Part shown: piece by piece, positions 1 through 6,279 of the stretch
Layout: each line of letters starts with the position of its first letter
Position numbering within the stretch: position 1 is the first letter of the stretch
DNA from: Streptomyces graminilatus
GTDB taxonomy: Bacteria; Actinomycetota; Actinomycetes; Streptomycetales; Streptomycetaceae
DNA: 32,788 nt
Assembly (NCBI RefSeq): GCF_001418565.1
Contig: NZ_LIQQ01000146.1
Span: 1-32,788, forward strand
Reading direction: 5' to 3'
Made by a program: the position numbers and the translations under genes
The notes under the pieces: generated by a model
What the model was told of the DNA's origin: nothing
What the model saw: the letters and a program-made list of their open reading frames with translations, nothing else
Database searches by the model: none

Positions 1-774
1 GCCCCGCGTCCCGCCCGTGGCCACGTACAGCACGTCCGGGAACGCCTCCAGCCGCCGCTCCGCCTCCACCGACTTCCCGGACCTGGCCCCGCCCAGCACC
101 AGCGTCCGCCGGGGCACATCGGGCACGTCCTCGTACACCCCGACCGTCAACGTCGTACCGTCCGCCACCGCCCGCGCGCCCGCCGCCGCGAGCCGCCGCC
201 GCAGCTCGGCACCCGGCGGCACGTCGTGGTCCAGATGTACGGCGACGACGTCCGTGGCAGGCCCCAGCGCGCCGCCCGCCCGCAGCCGGGCCAGGGCGTC
301 CGGCCGCCCGACGACGTCCGCGAGGACCATGTCGTACGCGGGACCGTTCCCGTCGAGCCCGGCCGGTGCCGCGCCCGGCGGCAGATACAGCAGACGCTGC
401 CCGTCGGGACCGGTCACCGCGTACCCCGTACCGGGCGCGTCCATCGGCACCGCGCGCACCCGGTGCCCGGTCAGCAGCGCCAACTCCCGCCCGTCCGGCA
501 CCCGTCCGGGCGTCGGAAGCCCTGCCGGCACGTCGACGGCGGGCCCGTCGTGCGGATGCGACAGCAGCACCTGCCGTACGCCGCCCAGCGAGTGCCCGGC
601 GCGCGCCGCCGCCAGTACGGCGCCGGGGGTGAGGTCGAGCAGCAGCGAGCCGTCCACGAGCAGTGCGGTGGCCGCCCGCGCGTTCGCGCCGAGTGCGCGG
701 GTACAGGCCGCGCAGGCGCAGTCGGGGCGGGGCAGACCCGCGGGGGCACCGGTGCCGAGCAGAGTGAGTTCCAC
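1..774 (-). CDS. cobU: Bifunctional adenosylcobinamide kinase/guanylyltransferase with N-terminal MBL-like domain (partial, 3' end outside window)
   Basis: The reverse strand reads 258 uninterrupted codons from GTG at 774 to the window edge. The only stop upstream in frame is 45 bases before this GTG, and no other ATG, GTG or TTG lies between, so the start is well constrained although no good ribosome site is visible. Residues 1-220 look like a metallo-beta-lactamase fold: they open with ELTLLGTGAPAG and a C-x-C-x-x-C cluster (residues 19-24), but the usual HxHxDH motif is degenerate (SHPHDG). Residues 228-235 are the P-loop GGARSGKS typical of CobU/CobP, which phosphorylates adenosylcobinamide and transfers GMP to it during cobalamin assembly. 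The rest of the kinase domain is cut off. The MBL part probably does not hydrolyse anything; that is inference. Confidence 0.9.
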   Translation of the reverse strand, partial: MELTLLGTGAPAGLPRPDCACAACTRALGANARAATALLVDGSLLLDLTPGAVLAAARAGHSLGGVRQVLLSHPHDGPAVDVPAGLPTPGRVPDGRELALLTGHRVRAVPMDAPGTGYAVTGPDGQRLLYLPPGAAPAGLDGNGPAYDMVLADVVGRPDALARLRAGGALGPATDVVAVHLDHDVPPGAELRRRLAAAGARAVADGTTLTVGVYEDVPDVPRRTLVLGGARSGKSVEAERRLEAFPDVLYVATGGTRG

Positions 775-826
775 GAGCCTGATTTTCGCGTGTCCCCGCA
801 GGTCTTGCGCGTCCGGCTAGGCTTTC

Positions 827-861
827 GGGCCAGGAGCCGGATCAAGATCCGCTCCTGGCCC
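827..861. repeat. Near-perfect 16-bp inverted repeat between divergent genes
   Basis: Left arm GGGCCAGGAG (827-836), one extra C, then CGGATC (838-843). After a two-base AA centre come GATCCG (846-851) and CTCCTGGCCC (852-861). It lies between the cobU-type start at 774 and the small gene starting at 889. It could be an operator for either gene or a hairpin in the 5' leader of the small gene. No T-run follows, so a terminator is less likely. Confidence 0.6.
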
Positions 862-888
862 GCAGCGGTTCATATCTTGGAGGCGTAC

Positions 889-1104
889 ATGGCGGCATGG
901 ACGTGGCGGTTCGAGAAGGCCGACGGGACGGAGGTCCAGCCCGCGGTGGAACCCGAGGAGTTCACGACGCAGGGGGACGCCGAGTCCTGGATCGGCGAGT
1001 ACTGGAAGGACCTTCTCGCCGGCGGCACGGACCAGGTACACCTCTTCGAGGAAACCACGAAGATCTACGGCCCGATGAGCCTCCAGGACGCCAAGGAGGC
1101 GTAG
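889..1104 (+). CDS. Conserved hypothetical protein, 71 aa
   Basis: ATG at 889 follows a clear ribosome site (TTGGAGG, 878-884). The product is acidic (many E and D), starts MAAWTWRFEKADG, has no membrane segment and no cysteine, and contains several tryptophans (AWTW, ESWIGEYW). It resembles small streptomycete proteins of unknown function that I recall only as hypothetical. It is transcribed away from the cobalamin gene and converges on the methyltransferase at 1224. A longer reading frame runs upstream from 226, but it lies opposite the cobalamin gene and is a shadow. Function unknown. Confidence 0.85.
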   Translation: MAAWTWRFEKADGTEVQPAVEPEEFTTQGDAESWIGEYWKDLLAGGTDQVHLFEETTKIYGPMSLQDAKEA

Positions 1105-1120
1105 CGGTAAACGAAAGCTG

Positions 1121-1149
1121 CCCCGCGCCCTTTTTCCTGGGGCGCGGGG
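1121..1149. terminator. GC-rich stem-loop after the 71-aa gene
   Basis: CCCCGCGCCC (1121-1130) pairs perfectly with GGGCGCGGGG (1140-1149) around a loop containing TTTTT. It begins 17 bases after the stop of the small gene and could end transcription from both convergent genes. The T-run is in the loop rather than after the stem, so this is a possible rather than a classic intrinsic terminator. Confidence 0.5.
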
Positions 1150-1160
1150 ACCCACCTGCC

Positions 1161-1191
1161 TTTAGGGGCGCGGGGAACTGCGCGACCAGCC
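1161..1191 (+). repeat. Streptomycete intergenic GC-rich repeat, copy A
   Basis: The core reads TTTAGGGGCGCGGGGAAC followed by TGCGCGACCAGCC. The same core occurs inverted at 18574-18606 and, with one change, at 24899-24932. This copy lies between the convergent 71-aa gene and methyltransferase gene. I recognise it as a sequence common between genes in Streptomyces, probably associated with transcript ends. Confidence 0.75.
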
Positions 1192-1223
1192 ACGACGGAC
1201 CGGCAGCCGAAGAACCGGGGTCA

Positions 1224-2012
1224 TCAACCCCGAACCCCGCACAAGTGCAACAACGCGGCCACCTGCCGATAGGGATCGGTCCGCCCGGCCCGCTCCTCCA
1301 CGGCCAGCAGCACATCCACATCGTCCGGAATCTCCGCGGAGTCCTCCGCCAGATCCGTGAACACCCGCACCCCGTACCACGCGTGCAACGGCGCCCCGAT
1401 CCCGGCGAGCGTGCCCGTGAGCGCGGACAGCCGGTCGGCCCGTACCTCGAGCCCGAGCCGATTCGTATAGGAATCGGTGTCGAACGCGCCCATCGCCCCC
1501 GCCCAGTCCCCGGCGAGCCCCGCCCGCATGGCCAGCGCGTCACCATTGCGCACCAGCAGCGACAGCAGCCCGCCCGGCGCCAGCATCCGCGCCAGCCCGG
1601 CCAGCAGGGCGTCCGGCAGTTCGACGTACATCAGTACGCCATGGCAGAGCACGACGTCGAAGCTGCCCGGCAGAAAGTGCACCCCGGTGTCGCGGCCGTC
1701 GCTCTCCAGGAGCCGGACGCGCGCCCGGATGCCCTCCGGCTCGGCGGCCAGCGCCTCACGGGCCGCGCCGAGCATCGTCGGGTCCTTCTCTATGCCGGTG
1801 ACCTGATGCCCGGCCCGGGCCAGCCGCAACGCCTGCGTGCCCTGGCCCATCCCGACGTCGAGCACCCGCAGCCGCTGCCCGACCGGGAACCGCGCGGCTA
1901 TCTGCTCGTCGAGCTGCCGTGCCACCAGTTCCTGCCGTACGACATTCCGCAGCCCGCCCAGCCGGTCCAGCCACGCATCCGCCGCGCCCCCGGAGAACGA
2001 CGTAGTGCTCAG
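1224..2012 (-). CDS. Class I SAM-dependent methyltransferase, 262 aa
   Basis: The protein has a clear class I methyltransferase core: motif I VLDVGMGQG at residues 50-58 binds S-adenosylmethionine, followed by TGIEKDP, then FDVVLCHGVLMYVE and LAPGGLLSLL. The substrate cannot be told. The family resembles CmoM/UbiE-like small-molecule or tRNA methyltransferases. The start is unusual. The reading frame has no ATG or GTG between the first homologous residues (STTSFSGG) and an ATG at 2198 that would overlap the upstream gene by 190 bases. A CTG at 2012-2010 overlaps the DUF3043 stop as CTGA, with GGAG about seven bases before it. I chose that CTG as the start; it implies translational coupling with DUF3043. 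A GTG at Val30 would cut into conserved sequence. Confidence 0.85.
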   Translation of the reverse strand: MSTTSFSGGAADAWLDRLGGLRNVVRQELVARQLDEQIAARFPVGQRLRVLDVGMGQGTQALRLARAGHQVTGIEKDPTMLGAAREALAAEPEGIRARVRLLESDGRDTGVHFLPGSFDVVLCHGVLMYVELPDALLAGLARMLAPGGLLSLLVRNGDALAMRAGLAGDWAGAMGAFDTDSYTNRLGLEVRADRLSALTGTLAGIGAPLHAWYGVRVFTDLAEDSAEIPDDVDVLLAVEERAGRTDPYRQVAALLHLCGVRG

Positions 2013-2605
2013 GGCCGCTCTCCGCGCTTGACCTGTGGCTTCGGCAGCCGGAGGCGACGCATCTGGAGGGAACGCATCAGCGCGTAGGCGACCGCGCCCT
2101 TCGTGCGCTCGTTCGCGAAGCGCGCGGCGAGCTGCTTCCGCAGCCGGAACGCGATGAAGACCGAGTCGCCGATGATCAGCACGATCACGAAGAGCCACAG
2201 CAGCAGCGCGATGCTCTGGAGCGCGCCGACCCGCACCATGCTCAGGACGAGGATGATCACGGCCATCGGCAGGAAGAACTCGGCGACGCAGAAGCGCGAG
2301 TCCACGAAATCGCGCGCGAACCGGCGCACCGGGCCCTTGTCGCGGGCGGGGAGATAACGCTCGTCCCCGCTGGCGAGCGCCTGGCGCTGGCGCTCCATGG
2401 CGGCACGGCGCTCGTCGCGCTGCCGCTTGGCGCCCTCCTTGCGCGTCGTCGGCGTACTGGCCACGCTGCGCCGCTGGGACTGGGCCTCGCTCCGCTTGGG
2501 AGTGGGCCTGCCCTTCGGGGCCTGCGGGTCACGGGTCTGCTTGGAGTCGGTCACCGGCGCCTTGTCGGCGGGGGCCTTCTCTTCCTTGGCACGGCTACGG
2601 AACAC
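2009..2605 (-). CDS. DUF3043 family membrane protein, 198 aa
   Basis: Matches the actinobacterial DUF3043 family: a basic, Lys/Arg/Gln-rich cytoplasmic N-terminal half (EAQSQRRSVASTPTTRKEG and similar), the motif YLPARDKGPVRRFARDF, two membrane helices (about residues 110-130 and 135-160), and a basic C-terminal tail LPKPQVKRGERP. Function unknown. The GTG at 2605 (FRSRAKEEK) is the likely start by recall of homologues. An ATG at 2635 would add ten residues (PRYPVPLGFV) and cannot be excluded because neither has a good ribosome site. It is divergent from pspA and its last bases overlap the methyltransferase start. A role in envelope maintenance is only guilt by association. Confidence 0.85.
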   Translation of the reverse strand: MFRSRAKEEKAPADKAPVTDSKQTRDPQAPKGRPTPKRSEAQSQRRSVASTPTTRKEGAKRQRDERRAAMERQRQALASGDERYLPARDKGPVRRFARDFVDSRFCVAEFFLPMAVIILVLSMVRVGALQSIALLLWLFVIVLIIGDSVFIAFRLRKQLAARFANERTKGAVAYALMRSLQMRRLRLPKPQVKRGERP

Positions 2606-2717
2606 AAAACCCAAGGGTACGGGGTATCGGGGCATGGACCCCAGTCGACTGGGGAACGATCCGGCAACACCGGTCGTCCTCAGAAGACAGAAACAGAAGT
2701 AGGACAGGAGACGGACA

Positions 2718-2739
2718 GTAGGGGTCACCTACTCCCTAC
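2718..2739. promoter_or_regulatory. Inverted repeat in the DUF3043-pspA intergenic region; candidate operator
   Basis: GTAGGG (2718-2723) and CCCTAC (2734-2739) form a perfect inverted repeat around a 10-base spacer. On the minus strand, 2738-2728 reads TAGGGAGTAGG, matched at 10 of 11 bases by TAGGGAATAGG at 6145-6155 upstream of the RND permease gene. The wider gap 2606-2890 also holds GGAAC-N17-CGTC at 2653-2678, which resembles an ECF sigma promoter on the plus strand. No convincing gene is seen in this gap. Confidence 0.45.
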
Positions 2740-2890
2740 GCCGGAGCCGGGACAGATCGCAGTCGTCCTTGGGGATGACCGCATCGGGCCCGGAACAGTG
2801 CGGTAATGGAGACAGGGCCCGTACTGTTGGTGTTGGGCCTGTTGCAGGTGCTGGAGCTGGAGTTCCGTCAGAAGGGGGCGCGCGAAGCCC

Positions 2891-3694
2891 ATGAGCGGTG
2901 TCATGAAGCGTATGGGGATGATTTTCCGCGCGAAGGCGAACAAGGCCCTTGACCGGGCCGAGGACCCGCGCGAAGCCCTCGACTACTCGTACCAGAAGCA
3001 GGTGGAGCTGCTCCAGAAGGTGCGCCGCGGTGTCGCCGACGTGGCGACCAGCCGCAAGCGGCTGGAGTTGCAGCTCGCCCAGTTGAACAAGCAGTCCTCC
3101 ACCCTGGAGGACCAGGGCCGCAAGGCGCTCGCACTGGGCCGCGAGGACCTGGCACGTGAGGCGCTCTCGCGCCGTGCCGCCCTCCAGCAGCAGGTGACGG
3201 ACCTGGACACACAGCACCAGACCCTCCAGGGCGAGGAGGAGAAGCTCACCCTCGCGGCGCAGCGCCTCCAGGCCAAGGTCGACGCCTTCCGCACCAAGAA
3301 GGAGACGATCAAGGCGACGTACACCGCCGCCCAGGCCCAGACCCGGATCGGCGAGGCCTTCAGCGGCATCTCCGAGGAGATGGGCGACGTGGGCATGGCG
3401 ATCCAGCGGGCCGAGGACAAGACGGCACAGCTCCAGGCGCGCGCCGGCGCGATCGACGAGCTGCTCGCCTCGGGCGCCCTCGACGATCCCACGGGCATGG
3501 CGAAGGACGACATCCAGGCCGAGCTGGACCGGCTCTCCGGTGGTACGGATGTGGAGCTGGAGCTCCAGCGCATGAAGGCGGAGCTGGCCGGTGGCTCGTC
3601 CTCGGGGCAGCAGGCCATTGAGGGCGGCAACGGCCGCCAGCAGTCCCAGTCGCAGTCCCAGCCGACGGACGCTCCGCGTTTCGACAAGCAGTGA
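2891..3694 (+). CDS. pspA: PspA/IM30 family envelope-stress protein
   Basis: The 267-aa product has the PspA/IM30 layout. A short amphipathic N-terminal helix (MSGVMKRMGMIFRAKANKAL) would bind stressed membrane. Long heptad-rich helices follow from about residue 25 to 230 (LLQKVRRGVADVATSRKRLE, TLQGEEEKLTLAAQRLQAK and similar). The tail is low-complexity and rich in Gly, Ser and Gln (residues 234-267). The family forms oligomeric scaffolds on the inner membrane face that limit proton leakage. ATG at 2891 follows AGAAGGGGG. It is first in the order pspA, pspAA, histidine kinase, response regulator, which is a known actinobacterial neighbourhood. This suggests that PspA level is set by that two-component system. 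Confidence 0.95.
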   Translation: MSGVMKRMGMIFRAKANKALDRAEDPREALDYSYQKQVELLQKVRRGVADVATSRKRLELQLAQLNKQSSTLEDQGRKALALGREDLAREALSRRAALQQQVTDLDTQHQTLQGEEEKLTLAAQRLQAKVDAFRTKKETIKATYTAAQAQTRIGEAFSGISEEMGDVGMAIQRAEDKTAQLQARAGAIDELLASGALDDPTGMAKDDIQAELDRLSGGTDVELELQRMKAELAGGSSSGQQAIEGGNGRQQSQSQSQPTDAPRFDKQ

Positions 3695-3698
3695 CCGG

Positions 3699-3736
3699 GT
3701 GGGTAACCCACAGTGGTTACCCACGGCAGTAACCAC
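3699..3736. promoter_or_regulatory. Overlapping, mutually exclusive inverted repeats between pspA and pspAA
   Basis: GTGGGTAACC (3699-3708) is a perfect complement of GGTTACCCAC (3715-3724). The middle segment GTGGTTAC (3713-3720) is also a perfect complement of GTAACCAC (3729-3736). Both hairpins use the middle segment, so only one can form at a time. The array starts five bases after the pspA stop and ends about 40 bases before pspAA. Possible roles are partial termination or mRNA processing that sets the pspA:pspAA ratio, or a cluster of operator half-sites. Confidence 0.6.
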
Positions 3737-3777
3737 AGCGGTATTCGCAGCGGCAGGCCACGCCTGAGGAGGGCGAC

Positions 3778-4056
3778 ATGATCGTACGGATCATGGGGGA
3801 GGGCCAGGTGAGGGTGGCGGACAGCCACCTCACCGAACTGAACAAGCTGGACGACGTACTCCTGGCGGAGATGGAGAACGGCGACGGCCCCGGCTTTCGC
3901 CGCACCCTCCATTCCCTCCTGGCCAAGGTCCGCGAGCTGGGTGAACCTTTGCCGGACGACTCCCTGGAACCGTCGGAACTGATCCTGCCGTCGCCGGACG
4001 CGACGCTGGAGGAGGTCCGGAAGCTGCTGAACGACGACGGGCTGATCCCGGGTTGA
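3778..4056 (+). CDS. pspAA: PspA-associated protein PspAA
   Basis: A 92-aa protein starting MIVRIMGEGQVRV, matching the PspAA family that accompanies PspA in actinobacteria and some other phyla. It ends in a helical segment (TLEEVRKLLNDDGLIPG). There is no signal peptide and no membrane segment. GAGGAGG at 3766-3772 is an excellent ribosome site. The stop overlaps the histidine kinase ATG by one base (TGATG), so the two are coupled. By neighbourhood it probably links PspA state to the sensor kinase; the biochemical role is not established. Confidence 0.9.
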   Translation: MIVRIMGEGQVRVADSHLTELNKLDDVLLAEMENGDGPGFRRTLHSLLAKVRELGEPLPDDSLEPSELILPSPDATLEEVRKLLNDDGLIPG

Positions 4057-5324
4057 TGTCAGTGCTCCAGCGAGTCCGGTGCCATCTGAAGGCGCACCCC
4101 CTGGCACTGGACGTGGCCCTCGCCGCTGCCGTCCTCCTCTGCATGGTGGGCGCCTCGTTCGTCGACCCGCGCGGCCACGCCGACGGCTCCTGGGGCGCCC
4201 GTACCCCCGACCCCCTCAGCCTCGTCCTCATGGTGCTCGCCGCCGCGGCACTGATCCTCCGCCGCCGCGCCCCCATGCGGGTGCTCGCCTTCACCGGCGT
4301 CGCCTCCCTCATCGAGTCGGTCACCGCCGACCCCCGTGCCCCCGTCGCCATGTCCGCGGTGATCGCCCTCTACACCGTCGCGTCGACCACCGACCGCCCC
4401 ACCACCTGGCGCGTCGGTCTCCTCACGATGACCGTCCTCACCGGATCCGCGATGCTGGGCGGCGCCCTGCCCTGGTACGCGCAGGAAAACCTCGGCATCT
4501 TCGCCTGGACCGGCATGGCCGCGACCGCCGGGGACGCCGTACGCAGCCGCCGTGCCTTCGTCGACGCCATGCGGGAACGCGCCGAGCGGGCCGAACGCAC
4601 CCGCGAGGAGGAGGCCCGCCGACGCGTGGCGGAGGAGCGGCTGCGCATCGCCCGTGACCTGCACGACGTGGTCGCCCACCACATCGCCCTCGTCAACGTC
4701 CAGGCCGGAGTCGCCGCGCACGTCATGGACAAGCGCCCCGACCAGGCCAAGGAGGCCCTCGCCCACGTACGGGAGGCCAGCCGCTCGGCGCTGAACGAGC
4801 TGCGCGCGACCGTCGGACTGCTGCGCCAGTCCGGGGACCCGGAGGCGCCCACCGAGCCCGCCCCAGGGCTGCACCGGCTCGACGAACTGGTCGGCACCTT
4901 CCACAGCGCCGGACTCCGGGTCGAGGTGGCCCGCGCCGACCAGGACACCACGCTCCCGGCGGCCATCGACCTGGCGGCCTACCGGGTGATCCAGGAAGCC
5001 CTGACGAACGTACAGAAGCACGCGGGCTCGGAGGCGAAGGCCGAGGTCAGCGTCGTACGGGTGGGGTCGAACATCGAGATCACCGTGCTGGACAACGGGC
5101 GGCCGGCCGGCGGCGGGGGCCAGGGCGACCCGGCGGAGGGCGACTCGGCGGAGGGCGGCGGGCACGGGCTGCTCGGGATGCGGGAGCGGGTCACCGCGGT
5201 CGGCGGCGGCTGCACCGCGGGCCCCAGATACGGAGGCGGCTTCCGGGTGCATGCGATCCTGCCCGTGCAGAGCAGGCCGCGCCCGGCGGACGGCGCGGGC
5301 ACCCCCGTACCGAGCCCCGCGTAA
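4056..5324 (+). CDS. Two-component sensor histidine kinase, NarL/DesK type
   Basis: The 422-aa protein has about four to five N-terminal membrane helices (about residues 17-35, 54-70, 76-90, 98-112 and 118-155) with little extracellular sequence, so it probably senses the membrane itself. A linker helix (ERAERAERTREEEARRR) leads to the HisKA_3 domain, with phospho-acceptor His203 in RIARDLHDVVAHHI. The HATPase_c domain follows, with IQEALTNVQKHAG, VLDNGRP and GHGLLGMRERV. I chose the ATG at 4056, which overlaps the pspAA stop, over the TTG three bases earlier. The partner is the response regulator 73 bases downstream. Confidence 0.93.
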   Translation: MSVLQRVRCHLKAHPLALDVALAAAVLLCMVGASFVDPRGHADGSWGARTPDPLSLVLMVLAAAALILRRRAPMRVLAFTGVASLIESVTADPRAPVAMSAVIALYTVASTTDRPTTWRVGLLTMTVLTGSAMLGGALPWYAQENLGIFAWTGMAATAGDAVRSRRAFVDAMRERAERAERTREEEARRRVAEERLRIARDLHDVVAHHIALVNVQAGVAAHVMDKRPDQAKEALAHVREASRSALNELRATVGLLRQSGDPEAPTEPAPGLHRLDELVGTFHSAGLRVEVARADQDTTLPAAIDLAAYRVIQEALTNVQKHAGSEAKAEVSVVRVGSNIEITVLDNGRPAGGGGQGDPAEGDSAEGGGHGLLGMRERVTAVGGGCTAGPRYGGGFRVHAILPVQSRPRPADGAGTPVPSPA

Positions 5325-5353
5325 CCACGCACGACTCACCCACTCATCACCTT

Positions 5354-5374
5354 GCTCACTGCTCACTGCTCACT
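5354..5374 (+). repeat. Three tandem GCTCACT heptamers
   Basis: GCTCACT occurs three times without interruption at 5354-5374, between the histidine kinase and response regulator genes. It lies just upstream of the response regulator ribosome site. It may be a slippage product; a regulatory role is only possible. Confidence 0.7.
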
Positions 5375-5397
5375 CACCGATTCGACGAGGACCGCCC

Positions 5398-6084
5398 ATG
5401 ACGACGATCCGTGTCCTGCTCGCCGACGACCAGGCGCTGTTGCGCAGTGCCTTCCGCGTGCTCGTGGACTCGGAGGCCGACATGGAGGTGGTCGGGGAGG
5501 CGGCCGACGGGGCCGAGGCGGTACGGCTGGCGCGGGAACTGCGCGCCGACGTCGTGCTGATGGACATCCGGATGCCGGGCACCGACGGGCTGGCCGCGAC
5601 CCGGCTGATCAGCGCGGATCCGGGGCTCGCACAGGTACGGGTGGTGATGCTGACGACGTTCGAGGTCGACGAGTACGTGGTGGAGTCGCTGCGCGCGGGC
5701 GCCTCCGGGTTCCTGGGGAAGGGCGCCGAGCCCGAGGAACTGCTCAACGCGATCAGGGTCGCCGCCGGGGGCGAGGCACTGCTGTCGCCGGCCGCGACCA
5801 AGGGCCTGATCGCCCAGTTCCTGGCCCAGGGCGACTTACTGGACGACAACCGCGACCCCGCCCGCGCCGAACGCCTGGAGGCGCTGACCGGACGGGAGCG
5901 CGAGGTGCTGGTGCAGGTCGCCGGCGGCCACTCGAACGACGAGATAGCGGAACGGCTGGAAGTCAGCCCGCTGACGGTGAAGACGCACGTGAACCGGGCC
6001 ATGGCCAAACTGGGCGCCCGGGACCGGGCACAACTCGTCGTGATCGCCTACGAGTCGGGACTGGTACGCCCCAGGGTGGAGTGA
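5398..6084 (+). CDS. LuxR/NarL-family response regulator
   Basis: The 228-aa product has an N-terminal receiver domain with acidic pocket Asp10-Asp11, phospho-acceptor Asp56 in VVLMDIRMPG, switch Thr in VVMLTTF and the conserved Lys in GFLGKGAEP. The C-terminal LuxR helix-turn-helix is LTGREREVLVQVAGGHSNDE followed by VSPLTVKTHVNRAMAKLG. It would be phosphorylated by the adjacent kinase and bind DNA as a dimer. The start is ATG 5398 after ACGAGGA. By context its targets could include the pspA promoter region and the RND gene downstream, which share the TAGGGARTAGG motif. Confidence 0.95.
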   Translation: MTTIRVLLADDQALLRSAFRVLVDSEADMEVVGEAADGAEAVRLARELRADVVLMDIRMPGTDGLAATRLISADPGLAQVRVVMLTTFEVDEYVVESLRAGASGFLGKGAEPEELLNAIRVAAGGEALLSPAATKGLIAQFLAQGDLLDDNRDPARAERLEALTGREREVLVQVAGGHSNDEIAERLEVSPLTVKTHVNRAMAKLGARDRAQLVVIAYESGLVRPRVE

Positions 6085-6110
6085 ACCGCGCGGGGCGTAC
6101 TGCGGGCGGA

Positions 6111-6182
6111 GTAGGGACCGGGTGGGGAAACGGGACCTGGGAGTTAGGGAATAGGGGTTTCCCATGCCTCAGGGTGTAGGGG
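6111..6182 (+). promoter_or_regulatory. TAGGG-rich upstream region of the RND gene; candidate regulator sites
   Basis: TAGGGA at 6112-6117, TAGGGAATAGG at 6145-6155 and TAGGGG at 6177-6182 lie in the 195-base gap before the RND permease. The middle site matches the sequence upstream of pspA at 10 of 11 bases. Single TAGGG-type sites also resemble streptomycete -10 boxes, so some copies may be promoter elements rather than operator sites. Confidence 0.4.
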
Positions 6183-6279
6183 TGGCGCTCATTTGTGTGA
6201 CACGCACCCGCAGATGCGTGGGCGCGTGCCGCGCGCGCGTCCTTCCCCCACACAGGCCACAGAAGAGAGACGCTCACCC

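Noticed and set aside
17..820. 267-codon plus-strand open frame at the window start
   Set aside because: It is Ser/Ala/Pro/Arg-rich shadow sequence; the minus strand encodes the cobalamin kinase with a clear P-loop.
2806..2955. Short open frame of about 49 codons starting METGPVLLVLGLLQ in front of and overlapping pspA
   Set aside because: It has no good ribosome site, and its second half is only the shifted frame of the pspA start.
4053..4055. TTG one codon before the histidine kinase ATG as the start
   Set aside because: The ATG at 4056 directly overlaps the pspAA stop in the usual coupled arrangement.
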